NCBI RefSeq assembly: GCF_009883055.1
Contig: NZ_WWVR01000001.1
Location: 1-64,000 of the forward strand
DNA length: 64,000 nt
Reading direction: 5' to 3'
Source of the DNA: Blautia sp. BIOML-A1
Lineage (GTDB): Bacteria > Bacillota > Clostridia > Lachnospirales > Lachnospiraceae
Positions 1 to 8,510 of this stretch are shown in pieces (position 1 is the stretch's first letter; each line of letters starts with the position of its first letter). A program made the position numbers and the translations under genes. The notes under the pieces were generated by a model. The model had not been told where the DNA came from. It saw nothing but the letters and a program-made list of their open reading frames with translations, and did not search any database.

Positions 1-13
1 GATTCCAGTAGTA

Positions 14-122
14 CCGCTTTATAGCGGGCCAGTAAAAGTGCTTGCGATACCGCCCTTTGGGGCGAGCAGTAACAATGACCCTTTGGAGGGCCAAGGATAA
101 ACCACCAGTTGAACTGGTGGTT
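14..122 (+). ncRNA. Chain of four hairpins, possible IS605/TnpB right end or omega-RNA
   Basis: Four hairpins follow each other closely: CCGCT/AGCGG (14-27), CGCCC/GGGCG (51-64), CCCT/AGGG (79-90) and a perfect 10-bp stem ACCACCAGTT/AACTGGTGGT (101-121). No open reading frame covers them. This layout resembles the structured right end, and guide RNA, of IS200/IS605-type elements that carry tnpB, whose coding region would lie left of the window. The resemblance comes from recalled patterns only. It could also be another intergenic structured repeat. Confidence 0.35.
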
Positions 123-135
123 GCTAACTTAGTTA

Positions 136-205
136 GGTAATTATTCAGAAAGCAGTATCCCGCGAGGCATTTTGACTCGTGACTGTGAGGGTGCTGAACA
201 GTTAC
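136..205 (+). repeat. MITE-like repeat, copy A (internally deleted)
   Basis: This 70-bp sequence starts GGTAATTATTCAG and ends CTGAACAGTTAC, an imperfect terminal inverted repeat. It shares the core TATCCCGCGAGGC and the right half (TTTGACTCGT, GAGGGTGCTGAACAGTTAC) with the 144-bp copy at 48726-48869. About 74 bp of the middle are missing. Its right end lies just upstream of the sensor kinase start. Confidence 0.75.
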
Positions 206-235
206 GAAATAGAATGGAACAGGAAAGGGGACTTT

Positions 236-922
236 ATGGGGGCACATTCATCAGGATATTATAGTATTGACGGGGATTACAATATTATTGGGTTTAACGA
301 GACAGCGAAGGAAATCTATCCGAGCCTTCAGATGGGAATGAAATGTTACAAAGCACTGATGGGACTGGATGCACCATGTCCGCCGTGTCCGGTGGTCAAT
401 GGAATCTGCGGTCCAAAGACGTATCTGGATCCCATTCGTCATATTTACGAGACTGTGGATGCGGTGGATACCATCCTTCTGGACGGCAGCAGAGGGCATG
501 CACTGGTTTTCAGTACCGTTGCAGAGGGAGAGAGAATGTCAAGTGCGATTCCTACAGGAGAGAAATCTCTGCGTCTTCTGGGTGCAGTCAATCGGCTTGC
601 TTCGGACTATGTGGCAGTTTATTCTGTCAACCGTCAGCAGAAAACAATTTCTGTTTACCGCTCTGAATTTACAAATGATCCGGACGACAGTATTGTGAAA
701 GATAATGCGGATTATGATACAGTGAGGGAATATCTTACCCGCTATATCCATCCGGATGACCGCAGCTACGTCCTAAAAAAATGGAACTGGATTATCTGGA
801 ACAGAAACTTGCAAATTCATCGAGTTTCAGGGTGCATTTCAGGAGTGCAGGAGAAGAGACGCATTATTACTATCTTCTGGTTACCAGAAACGGTGAAACG
901 GAGGATGAGCAGGATTTTATAA
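236..922 (+). CDS. Hybrid sensor histidine kinase, N-terminal part (frameshifted)
   Basis: This is the 5' part of a multi-domain sensor kinase. ATG 236 is preferred over upstream GTG codons because AGGAAAGGGG precedes it at good spacing and the upstream bases belong to a repeat. The N-terminus is PAS-like (GYYSIDGDYNIIGFN) with four cysteines, C37, C48, C51 and C58, which might bind metal or a cofactor. A second sensory domain ends in an 'IHPDDR' motif. Reading leaves the true frame at the A7 run (775-781). The last 47 codons, to the stop at 922, do not look like protein, while the frame opening at 781 continues the domain. Either a frameshift mutation (8 to 7 A), programmed slippage or a sequencing error explains this. 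Confidence 0.8.
   Translation: MGAHSSGYYSIDGDYNIIGFNETAKEIYPSLQMGMKCYKALMGLDAPCPPCPVVNGICGPKTYLDPIRHIYETVDAVDTILLDGSRGHALVFSTVAEGERMSSAIPTGEKSLRLLGAVNRLASDYVAVYSVNRQQKTISVYRSEFTNDPDDSIVKDNADYDTVREYLTRYIHPDDRSYVLKKWNWIIWNRNLQIHRVSGCISGVQEKRRIITIFWLPETVKRRMSRIL
775..781 (+). other. A7 slippery heptamer at the kinase frameshift
   Basis: Seven adenines lie in phase as ctA AAA AAA TGG. This fits the X_XXY_YYZ heptamer (A_AAA_AAA) for -1 slippage. A -1 shift here moves from the 236-922 frame into the 781-2961 frame exactly where homology continues. A homopolymer is also a typical place for indel mutation or sequencing error. Confidence 0.6.
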
Positions 923-2961
923 TCGCTGCCGCATGCGAGGATAATGATGTAAATGCACGCAAAATATATGAAAATCAACTGAATTCCCTGATTGGTTCCA
1001 TTTCTCATGCTGCGGGATATTTTCATCTGGATATCACGGATGATAAGATACTCAAAACCGGTGGAACATCTGCGATCGTGGATATACTGGAGTCGGATTG
1101 TACGATTGATGCGTTTGTCCGGGATACGGCACAGTATATTCCGAAGGAGCAGGACAGACAGGATTTCATTGATGCTTTCTGTCGAAATTCCATGCTTGAG
1201 AACTACAATGCGGGACAGGTGGAGATAACAAGAATTTCGAGATGCTATTATGATGACAATATTGCACGTATTTCAAAGTACGTGGTACGGCTTTTGATAA
1301 ATCCGTCGAATAATCATCTGGAGGGACTTTTGTATGGAGTGGATATTACCCGGTCACAGGAGGAATATGAGACGCAGGTCAGTATTGTCCGTACACTCAG
1401 CAGCAATTACAGGGATGTATATCTTCTGAATCTCCGAGAAAAAACGCTCTCGATCATCAAAGAGGAAGAGGGAAATGAAGATGGCCTGAAGAAGAAAGAG
1501 GACGGCAGCTATTCTTATAAGAAGTTTCTTGCAAAATACATTGAAGAGCGGGTGCATCCGGATGACCGCGATATGCTGCATGAAGTACTGAGGCTTCGCA
1601 ATGTGCGTAAGAGGATCAGGAAAAAAGAAGAGTACAAGGGCAACTACCGGGTAAAAAACGGAGATGAGGTTCATTATTATCAGTTCCGCGTTATCAGAAA
1701 CGAGGATTCAGGGATTATTGTGCTGGGATTTCTGAATGTAGATGATGTTGTGGAGGCTGAAATCCGACAGCAGAAGCTTCTGAAAGAAGCACTGGATACT
1801 GCAGAGCGTGCCAATGAAGCCAAGACAAATTTCCTCAGGAGAATGAGTCATGATATCCGCACACCGATCAATGGAATCTGCGGGATGCTCGAGGTCGCGG
1901 ATTATTACCATAATGATATAAATAAACTGGCAGAATGCAGAGAAAAGATCAGGGATGCCTCTCACCTTCTGCTGGAGCTGATCAATGAGGTCCTTGATAT
2001 GGGAAAACTGGAATCCGGTGAGATTATGCTGGAGGAGGTTCCGTTTAACCTTTATGATATAGGGCAGAATGTTCTTAAGATAATCGAAAAAATGGCGGAG
2101 GAACGAAAAATAGAAATCACCCAGGACAACATTGGAGTTGCCCACTGGAATCTGATCGGCAGTCCGGTTCATGTAAAACGTATCATGATGAATTTTATAA
2201 GTAACGCAGTCAAGTATAATAAGGAGCATGGCAAGATTATGCTGAGATGCAGAGAAATTTCTGCAGAAGGTGATACTGCAGTGTTCGAATTTACCTGCAG
2301 AGATACGGGAATTGGCATGAGCCGGGAATTCCAGGAGCATCTTTTTGAACCGTTCACGCAGGAGAGGGTCGGCGGTTACAGCAAATATGGCAGTACGGGA
2401 CTTGGAATGTCGATTACGATGGGGCTTGTAAAAAGAATGGGCGGAGATATTACTTTTGAGAGTGAGAAGGACAAAGGGACTACATTTGTGATCACGATAC
2501 CGTTCAAAATTGATACGGAAAAAAGAGAGGCAGAACAGAAAGCAAAGAAATCTGTATGTTCCATTGCCGGGATGAATATCCTTCTGGTTGAGGACAATGA
2601 ACTGAATATGGAAATCGTGGAATTTATCACACAGAATGCGGGGGCGGTTGTGACAAAGGCATGGAATGGCCGGGAAGCCTTTGAAATTTTTGAAAGATCT
2701 GCGGAAGGCTGCTTCGATGCGATCCTGATGGATGTCATGATGCCGGAGATGGATGGTTATGAAGCAACCGAAAGAATCCGCAGATTGAACAGAAAAGATG
2801 CCAGAACAATTCCCATCATTGCAATGACTGCAAATGCTTTTACGGAAGATAAAATAAGGTCAAAAGAAGCTGGGATGAACGAACACATTGCGAAGCCGCT
2901 GAATACGGAACTTGTACTTCAGGCAGTGGCAAAACTGGTTCAGCCACCGGTGGTGGACTGA
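781..2961 (+). CDS. Hybrid sensor histidine kinase, main part (PAS, HisKA, HATPase, REC)
   Basis: Most of a membrane-free hybrid kinase is encoded here: sensory PAS-like domains (about residues 1-330, including a second 'VHPDDRD' motif parallel to the one before the frameshift), HisKA with the phosphoacceptor H357 in 'MSHDIRTPING', HATPase with an N-box around 'NFISNAVKYN' and G-boxes 'DTGIGM' and 'GSTGLGMSI', and a C-terminal receiver with D651 in 'LMDVMMPEMDG'. No transmembrane segment is visible, so a cytoplasmic signal is likely. ATG 781 has no ribosome-binding site, and the domain it starts in is cut, so the natural product is probably the 236-2961 fusion of roughly 907 aa. The stop abuts that of the convergent protease gene (TGATCA). 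Confidence 0.85.
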   Translation: MELDYLEQKLANSSSFRVHFRSAGEETHYYYLLVTRNGETEDEQDFIIAAACEDNDVNARKIYENQLNSLIGSISHAAGYFHLDITDDKILKTGGTSAIVDILESDCTIDAFVRDTAQYIPKEQDRQDFIDAFCRNSMLENYNAGQVEITRISRCYYDDNIARISKYVVRLLINPSNNHLEGLLYGVDITRSQEEYETQVSIVRTLSSNYRDVYLLNLREKTLSIIKEEEGNEDGLKKKEDGSYSYKKFLAKYIEERVHPDDRDMLHEVLRLRNVRKRIRKKEEYKGNYRVKNGDEVHYYQFRVIRNEDSGIIVLGFLNVDDVVEAEIRQQKLLKEALDTAERANEAKTNFLRRMSHDIRTPINGICGMLEVADYYHNDINKLAECREKIRDASHLLLELINEVLDMGKLESGEIMLEEVPFNLYDIGQNVLKIIEKMAEERKIEITQDNIGVAHWNLIGSPVHVKRIMMNFISNAVKYNKEHGKIMLRCREISAEGDTAVFEFTCRDTGIGMSREFQEHLFEPFTQERVGGYSKYGSTGLGMSITMGLVKRMGGDITFESEKDKGTTFVITIPFKIDTEKREAEQKAKKSVCSIAGMNILLVEDNELNMEIVEFITQNAGAVVTKAWNGREAFEIFERSAEGCFDAILMDVMMPEMDGYEATERIRRLNRKDARTIPIIAMTANAFTEDKIRSKEAGMNEHIAKPLNTELVLQAVAKLVQPPVVD

Positions 2962-5718
2962 TCAGAATCGTTTCACAAGGACTGTTTTGGAGTGCTTTCG
3001 CAGCAGGCGGTTATAGGCTGAATATTTTGCCTTTGGAACGCGGACGGTCATCTTTTTTACACCCTGATCGATCTTAGAGGAAACGGTGGTAAGGCGGGTG
3101 CTTTTGATCGTAATGACGCATTTTGTTTTTACATTCCGGAATGCCTGGGAACCGATGCGTGTCAGTCCGGTACCGATCGTGACGGTCTTAAGATTCCGGC
3201 AGTTATAGAAGGCCTGGCTTCCGATGGCAGAAACATTATGTCCGATTACAACACTGGAAAGCTTCTTTTTGTTGGAAAAGGCCTTGCTCCATACAGAAGT
3301 TACCTTGTAGGTGGCACCTGCATATTTGATAGTGAGCGGTATGACAGCCTTGCCAAGACGGTTGTTGGAAGTTCCATAGCAGGTGACGGTCTGCTTTCCG
3401 GTCACACGATAGATCAGAGAGGAAGTGGTATGACTTATCTGCCATTGAGCGTACAGGGTAACATTTCCTTTGATCTTGATATTCTGGCCCGGCAAATAGC
3501 GGGTTCCCTTTCCGTCGGCTCTGGTATTCCAGCCGGCAAAGAAGCGGGAAGTACAGTAAGGCGCATTCTTAACTTTGGCAGTTTTGCCGGAAGCATAGCG
3601 GGTTTTGTCGGAAGGAAGACCGCTTACATTGAGCCTGGTGTTCCTGACATACTTTATCTGATAAGTGCGCGGCTTCGGAGTCGGTGTAGCAGTCGGAGTC
3701 GCAGTAACTGTTGGAGTCGGTGTAGCGGTCGGAGTCGCAGTAACTGTTGGAGTCGGTGTAGCGGTCGGGGTCGCAGTAACGGTTGGAGTTGGCGTTACGG
3801 TCGGAGTAGGTGTCACAGTGACAGTCGGAGTCACGGTAGGAGTAGGCGTCGCAGTAACTGTTGGTGTCGGAGTCGCAGTTGGAGTTGCGGTAGGAGTCGC
3901 AGTCGGAGTTGGTGTCGGAGTCGCAGTCGGAGTTACGGTCGGTGTCGGTGCAACAGTTGGCGTAGCGGTTGGTGCCTGGTCAAGGGTTCTGGTGTGTGCT
4001 TTAATGGAGAAGCAATAGGGGCTGTCCAGGGTTGCGACATCCTTCCAGGTCTTGGAATCTCTGGAATAGAAACTCTGTCCGGGAGTAGTTCCGGCAACAG
4101 TTTCCAGCCAGTCCAGATCCCTGGATGCTTCCACATAATAACTGATCTGTGAATCTGCCAGAGTCAGTACAACCGAAAACTGAGAACCGGGAGTCAGCAT
4201 GACTGGTTCCGGGAGAGTTACGGTATCAATTCCGGCGAGTGCTTGTGTGTACTTAAAGGGGGCTGCATAAGCAGGAACTCCGCTGGCAGGATCTTTTGGA
4301 TCCGTAAGGTCTGTATAGATTTGGATCTGATAGGAAGCGTTGTCAGTTTTGGAAGCAGTCACGATCTCACCGAGCTGTTCGTAGTTTCCTTTTCCGGCCT
4401 TTGCGGTAAAAATATTAGCGATCGAATAGCCAGTCTTTAAAGTGAAAGTTGTTGTACTTGAATTTGCCCCGTCATAAAAATAATTATTCGGATATGCCGG
4501 AGCTGTGGTAGCCGTGTTGCATATAAGGTTTCTTAAGGACTGATCCTCATAGGAAATATAGAAATATCCATTATCTCCCCAGTCAGTATCGTAGCTGTTT
4601 TTGACGATCCAGGCACCATTATTCTGGACACCGGAAGCGGAGGTGAAATTTTCCTTTGAATAATGATCATTCCATCCGACAAGGGTGACAGCGTGATTTA
4701 CGGAGCCTGATGAGGGATAACAGGAGGCGGCAGTATCCGGATTGTAATATCTGCCGCTGCTGTCCATATAGATCATGGCAGAAACAGATCCATACTGTGA
4801 AAGGAGCAGTTTGGTCCGTTCTTCCTCATACTGCGAAAAAACAGCGTTTTCCATATAGACAGAGGTATCATAGGCAAGGCTGCTGTCCGGAATCATGGAT
4901 GCCGAAAAATCCCGTGTATGGGTGCTGTCAGTAGGGAGTGGAACCTTATCTTCGGTAGTCATGCCGGACCAGGTGCTTAAGAAAAAGGACGCGATCATAC
5001 CATTTCCACTGTCGTGATAATCACTTCCTTTGTGGATATATTTGTCATTTGGGGTGTTTCCAAGTGGATCATCCGTGCGGTGAGCAAAGAAATAGGCAAG
5101 ATGTTCCTCAGAAAGATCCCAGCATCCCAGTCCCTGAGAAAGAAGGCTGGTCTCTGCATTGGAAATAAGGCTGAAAGCCCAGCAGATACCGAAGGGATTC
5201 TGAAATTTGACAGGAGTTACAAGGTTCTCATCTCTGGAATCGTATACTTCAGGAAGGACGGCGTATGTGGCGATATCGGAAGAAAGATCACTGTCGACAT
5301 CGTCCAGGGGTGTCATAGGCTTGAGGTTCTGCAGTGGCGCCAGCTGTGCCTGACGTTCTTCCTCTGTCATAGGACGTCCGAGAATATAGTCTAGATCATC
5401 ATCTGCCGAAACGGAAGAATCGCCGGAGGTAAAAAGGGAATCTTCTTCTGAGGAAAAAAGTCCATCTTCGGTGCTCAAAGAGATATCGGAAGCAGATTCT
5501 GTATTATCAGAAGCAGGCTCAGATCCCTGAGTATCATCGATGGTTTCTTCGGTGAATTCTACATCTGGTGAAGTCTCTTCTTCAGGAGAGGAGACAAAAT
5601 CAATGTCCGCAGATTCAGCAGAAACCGTCTGCATATCGGAAGGAAAGCTTCCGGCAAGAACGGCGGCACAAAGAATGACTGACAGACTGCGCAGTAAGTT
5701 GGGTGTTTTCTTATTCAT
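2962..5718 (-). CDS. Secreted papain-like (C1A) cysteine protease with Thr-Pro linker, InlB-type and BspA-type repeats
   Basis: This 918-aa exported protein has a signal peptide (about 1-35), then an acidic Ser/Glu/Asp-rich segment (about 36-120). The peptidase C1A domain carries the catalytic set C179 ('GICWAFS'), H342 ('NHAVTLVGW') and N374 ('WIVKNSYD'). A lectin-like beta domain (about 410-580) follows, then a Thr-Pro repeat linker (about 585-685), a Listeria-Bacteroides (InlB B) repeat ('[15 protein letters not shown]', 'VTLYAQW') and a BspA-type leucine-rich segment ('[15 protein letters not shown]', 'IGSQAFYNC'). There is no LPXTG or dockerin. It starts at 5718 after GGAGG. A role in surface proteolysis or adhesion is inferred; the substrate is unknown. 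Confidence 0.9.
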   Translation of the reverse strand: MNKKTPNLLRSLSVILCAAVLAGSFPSDMQTVSAESADIDFVSSPEEETSPDVEFTEETIDDTQGSEPASDNTESASDISLSTEDGLFSSEEDSLFTSGDSSVSADDDLDYILGRPMTEEERQAQLAPLQNLKPMTPLDDVDSDLSSDIATYAVLPEVYDSRDENLVTPVKFQNPFGICWAFSLISNAETSLLSQGLGCWDLSEEHLAYFFAHRTDDPLGNTPNDKYIHKGSDYHDSGNGMIASFFLSTWSGMTTEDKVPLPTDSTHTRDFSASMIPDSSLAYDTSVYMENAVFSQYEEERTKLLLSQYGSVSAMIYMDSSGRYYNPDTAASCYPSSGSVNHAVTLVGWNDHYSKENFTSASGVQNNGAWIVKNSYDTDWGDNGYFYISYEDQSLRNLICNTATTAPAYPNNYFYDGANSSTTTFTLKTGYSIANIFTAKAGKGNYEQLGEIVTASKTDNASYQIQIYTDLTDPKDPASGVPAYAAPFKYTQALAGIDTVTLPEPVMLTPGSQFSVVLTLADSQISYYVEASRDLDWLETVAGTTPGQSFYSRDSKTWKDVATLDSPYCFSIKAHTRTLDQAPTATPTVAPTPTVTPTATPTPTPTATPTATPTATPTPTVTATPTPTVTPTVTVTPTPTVTPTPTVTATPTATPTPTVTATPTATPTPTVTATPTATPTPKPRTYQIKYVRNTRLNVSGLPSDKTRYASGKTAKVKNAPYCTSRFFAGWNTRADGKGTRYLPGQNIKIKGNVTLYAQWQISHTTSSLIYRVTGKQTVTCYGTSNNRLGKAVIPLTIKYAGATYKVTSVWSKAFSNKKKLSSVVIGHNVSAIGSQAFYNCRNLKTVTIGTGLTRIGSQAFRNVKTKCVITIKSTRLTTVSSKIDQGVKKMTVRVPKAKYSAYNRLLRKHSKTVLVKRF
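3672..3978 (-). repeat. Tandem Thr-Pro coding repeats in the protease linker
   Basis: Short units of 6-24 bases built on GGAGT(C/T)G(C/G) recur across about 300 bp. On the minus strand they encode TPT-V/A-TPT type repeats. They look like direct repeats at DNA level but stay in frame, giving an extended linker between the catalytic and C-terminal domains. Such tracts often vary in length between strains. Confidence 0.85.
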
Positions 5719-5768
5719 ATCATGTCCTCCGTGAAATTAATTTCTGACTCTGTTTTCATCATAACATG

Positions 5769-5806
5769 AAAAAAAGCTCCGAACAATAAAAGTTCGGGGC
5801 TTTTTA
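5769..5806 (-). terminator. Terminator after fucU-like gene
   Basis: AGCTCCGAAC (5775-5784) pairs with GTTCGGGGCT (5792-5801), with one G-T pair. On the minus strand it is followed by a T7 run. It ends the transcript of the mutarotase gene and separates it from the protease gene. Confidence 0.8.
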
Positions 5807-5825
5807 TAGAAAAGATGGCCGTGAT

Positions 5826-6269
5826 TTAATTGTTGATGACAACACCCTTCTGCAGCATAACGTTTGCATACAGTGCTTTTTCGCTTGTGGAGATGATGCA
5901 GTAAGCGGTTTTGGCTTCATCATAGAATGCAAAACGCTCGATATTTCCAACAACTGCGTCTCCTCTGTCATCATATTTACGAATGATTTCTTTGTAGGTA
6001 TCCCAGATCGGTGTCTCAACAGTATCACCAGGCATAACCTCCATAAGATTTACAGGATGCTCTACATAAGTATCCAGCGGGAAAACCTTGAGGATGGCTT
6101 CCAGGATCTCCGGTACGCCGTGTCCGTCACAGCGGATGGTGATCGCATTCTTGCCCATGGATTCAACCGGGAAGTTGCCGTCTGCGATTACAAGACGGTC
6201 ACTGTGACCCATTTCACATAATACCTTTAATAATTCTGGTGATAAGATTTCAGGAATTCCTTTTAACAT
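5826..6269 (-). CDS. fucU: RbsD/FucU family sugar mutarotase (L-fucose mutarotase-like)
   Basis: This 147-aa protein matches the FucU branch of the RbsD/FucU family in length and sequence: 'MLKGIPEILSPELLKVL', the 'GHSDRLVIADGNFP' catalytic-His loop, 'VEHPVNLMEVMPGD' and 'ERFAFYDEAKTAYCIIST'. Members interconvert sugar anomers in the cytoplasm so that the right form reaches the isomerase or kinase. It is divergent from the aldolase/GatD-like operon and is the only gene of its transcript. No fucI, fucK or fucA is adjacent, so its substrate may be galactose, tagatose or another sugar of the neighbouring pathway. Family assignment is firm, substrate is not. Confidence 0.88.
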   Translation of the reverse strand: MLKGIPEILSPELLKVLCEMGHSDRLVIADGNFPVESMGKNAITIRCDGHGVPEILEAILKVFPLDTYVEHPVNLMEVMPGDTVETPIWDTYKEIIRKYDDRGDAVVGNIERFAFYDEAKTAYCIISTSEKALYANVMLQKGVVINN

Positions 6270-6439
6270 ATCTTTATGCCTCCGTTTATTAATTTTACTG
6301 AATCATGTCATGTCTCACTCTGAAACAACTTGTATATAATGAATGTAACTGTATTCCGGTTACTTTTCAAGAGAATATTTTCCGATAAAAGATGAAAATT
6401 TTACACTGCTAAGGATAAAGTGAAATAATATTTTTACGA

Positions 6440-6468
6440 TTGACAGAAGAGCCTTAGGGATGTATGAT
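6440..6468 (+). promoter_or_regulatory. Sigma-A promoter of the gatY-like operon
   Basis: TTGACA (6440-6445) and TATGAT (6463-6468) are separated by 17 bp, close to consensus. Transcription would start near 6475, just upstream of the two palindromic operators. Confidence 0.75.
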
Positions 6469-6478
6469 TAACTCAAAC

Positions 6479-6507
6479 GGAAACGTTTCGGTTTTGGAAA
6501 TGTTTCC
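6479..6507 (+). promoter_or_regulatory. Two tandem LacI-type operators
   Basis: GGAAACGTTTCG (6479-6490), containing the perfect palindrome GAAACGTTTC, is followed by GGAAATGTTTCC (6496-6507). Both have the central CG/TG of LacI-family operators, and they sit at the predicted transcription start. The LacI-type gene at 7435 is the obvious candidate regulator. CcpA (cre) binding is an alternative, though the outer bases fit cre less well. Confidence 0.65.
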
Positions 6508-6565
6508 TGTCACTGAGGTATTTATAACAGGAAAACATACACACATTATGAGGAGGAAAATCATT

Positions 6566-7417
6566 ATGCCACTTGTTACATCAGAAGAAATGCTGTCCAA
6601 AGCCCAGGAAGGCGGTTATGCAGTAGGTGCATTTAATGCGGAGAATATGGAGATGGTAAAGGCGATCATCCAGGCAGCAGAAGAACTCAAAGCACCGGTT
6701 ATGATCCAGACAACACCATCTACGATCAAATATGGAACCGTAGAGACTTATGCAGCGATCGTTGCAGCGGAGGCTGAGAAAGCAGCTGTTCCGGTATGCC
6801 TTCATCTGGATCACGGCAGCAGCTTTGAACTGGCGATGCAGGCAATGCACGCAGGGTATACTTCCGTCATGATCGATGGATCCAAACTGGATTTCGAGGG
6901 AAATATTGCAGAGACAAAGCGTGTGGCAGATGTTGCACGGGCACTCAATATCCCATGTGAAGCTGAGCTTGGCAAGGTTGGCGGCAAAGAGGACGATCTG
7001 GAGGCAGAAGCAGATACCAATACAGATCCGCAGGAAGCGAAAGAGTTCGTTGAGCGTACAGGAGTTACTTCTCTTGCAGTTGCCATCGGAACTGCACATG
7101 GATTCTATGTAGGTACACCGGTGCTTGACAAAGAACGTCTCAGCGAGATCCGTGAAGTGGTAGATATTCCGCTTGTACTCCATGGTGCCTCCGGTTTGAG
7201 TGATGAGGATGTTATGGACTGCGTAAAACGTGGAATCTGCAAAGTGAATTTTGCTACCGAGCTTCGTGCAGCATATTCTAAGGCAGTCAAAGAGCTTCTC
7301 AAAGAAAAACCGGATACCATTGATCCGAAAGCATATGGAAAGACGGCTATCGCAGCAGTGAAAGAACTTGTAATGGCAAGAATGAAAGTCTGCGGCTGTG
7401 ACGGCAAAGCAGAATAA
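6566..7417 (+). CDS. gatY: Class II ketose-bisphosphate aldolase, GatY/KbaY-like (tagatose-1,6-bisphosphate aldolase)
   Basis: The 283-aa zinc aldolase would split tagatose- or fructose-1,6-bisphosphate into DHAP and glyceraldehyde-3-phosphate. It resembles GatY/KbaY along its whole length: 'AQEGGYAVGAFNAENMEMV', the zinc-site 'HLDHGSS', 'EAELGKVGGKEDD', 'SLAVAIGTAHGFY', 'VLHGASGLSDED', 'ICKVNFATEL', and the C-terminal 'CGCDGKAE'. ATG 6566 is chosen because AGGAGGAAAA ends six bases before it; a longer frame from 6464 has no such site and crosses the operators. It is first in an operon with the LacI regulator, FGGY kinase, GatD-like dehydrogenase, PfkB kinase and an aldo/keto reductase. Confidence 0.88.
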   Translation: MPLVTSEEMLSKAQEGGYAVGAFNAENMEMVKAIIQAAEELKAPVMIQTTPSTIKYGTVETYAAIVAAEAEKAAVPVCLHLDHGSSFELAMQAMHAGYTSVMIDGSKLDFEGNIAETKRVADVARALNIPCEAELGKVGGKEDDLEAEADTNTDPQEAKEFVERTGVTSLAVAIGTAHGFYVGTPVLDKERLSEIREVVDIPLVLHGASGLSDEDVMDCVKRGICKVNFATELRAAYSKAVKELLKEKPDTIDPKAYGKTAIAAVKELVMARMKVCGCDGKAE

Positions 7418-7434
7418 GAAAGCAGAGAGACAAA

Positions 7435-8448
7435 ATGGCAGCGACAATGAAAGACATAGCCAGGCGGACAGGACTTGGCCTGGCTACGATTTCCTCTTAT
7501 TTTAACGGAGGAAATGTCAGAGAAAAAAACAGAATAAAGATTGAAGAGGCCATCGAGGAACTCCATTACGAGGTCAACGAAGTTGCAAGAGGACTTAAGA
7601 CCAATGCGACAAAGACGATCGGTGTTGTGATTCCGGAGCTGAATAATATATTCTGTGCTGAGATCATAACGGGGATGGAGGATATTCTCAGAAGTCATGG
7701 CTATGCTACGATCGTGTGTGACTGTCGTACAGATAAGAAACTGGAGCGGGAAGCGGTGGAATTTCTGATCCGCCGCCGGGTAGATGGAATCATCAATATG
7801 CCGGTGGATGAAACGGGTGCACATTTAAAGAGATTCCAGAAGACGGGCCGGCCGATCGTGCTGATCGACCGCAGGATCCAGGGAATTCCGTGTGATAGTG
7901 TTCTAGTAGATAACCAGAAAGCTGCCGAGGAAGCAGTGGAGCTTTTTATAGAAAAAGGACACAGAAATATTGGGATCATCGGCGGACCTGAGGGGATTTT
8001 TACAGCAGAGGAACGTCTGACAGGATATTGTACCGCACTTGAAAAAGCCGGGATCTCAATAAAGAATTCGCTGGTTTATCGTGGGGATTATACGATCAGG
8101 GGCGGTGTCAGAGGTCTGGAAGAGCTTGTCCGGAACAATCCGGATATGACTGCGGTTTTTGTGACCAACTATGAAATGACAATGGGAGCGATGATTGGAG
8201 TTAACGAGTTGGGAATACAGGTTCCGGGACAGCTTTCCATGATAGGATTTGATAATCTTCCGTTTGCAAGGGCGTGTCGTCCGAAGCTTACGATCGTATC
8301 ACAGCCGACGGACGGAATTGCCAGAGAGGTTGCAAGGATCATGCTGGAACGTCTTGAAAAGAGAGAAGCAGGATCAGAAGAGCCTTTTATGGAGAAACTT
8401 CAGACAGAGATCATGGAAGGAAAATCCGTGTGTGTTCTGAGCAGATAG
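7435..8448 (+). CDS. LacI-family transcriptional regulator
   Basis: This 337-aa repressor-type protein has an N-terminal helix-turn-helix ('MKDIARRTGLGLATISSYF') and hinge (residues 1-60), then a periplasmic-binding-protein-like effector domain ('TIGVVIPELNNIF', 'GIINMP', 'VLIDRR', 'GHRNIGIIGG', 'LSMIGFDNLPFA'). It lies 17 bp after the aldolase gene inside the operon. It probably binds the paired operators at 6479-6507 and so controls its own operon. The effector, likely a sugar, polyol or sugar phosphate, is unknown. Confidence 0.92.
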   Translation: MAATMKDIARRTGLGLATISSYFNGGNVREKNRIKIEEAIEELHYEVNEVARGLKTNATKTIGVVIPELNNIFCAEIITGMEDILRSHGYATIVCDCRTDKKLEREAVEFLIRRRVDGIINMPVDETGAHLKRFQKTGRPIVLIDRRIQGIPCDSVLVDNQKAAEEAVELFIEKGHRNIGIIGGPEGIFTAEERLTGYCTALEKAGISIKNSLVYRGDYTIRGGVRGLEELVRNNPDMTAVFVTNYEMTMGAMIGVNELGIQVPGQLSMIGFDNLPFARACRPKLTIVSQPTDGIAREVARIMLERLEKREAGSEEPFMEKLQTEIMEGKSVCVLSR

Positions 8449-8510
8449 ATTTATAAATGCTGTAATACAGGAAAAACAGGGTTTTTACAAAAAATGGGAG
8501 CAGCAAAAGG

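Noticed and set aside
3672..3978. Direct repeats that could suggest a CRISPR array
   Set aside because: Units are short, irregular and adjacent without unique spacers, and they encode a continuous Thr-Pro tract in frame.
3238..4152. 304-aa and 117-aa (GVGVAV-type) open frames on the plus strand
   Set aside because: They are antisense to the Thr-Pro repeat region of the protease gene. The regular translation only mirrors the repeats.
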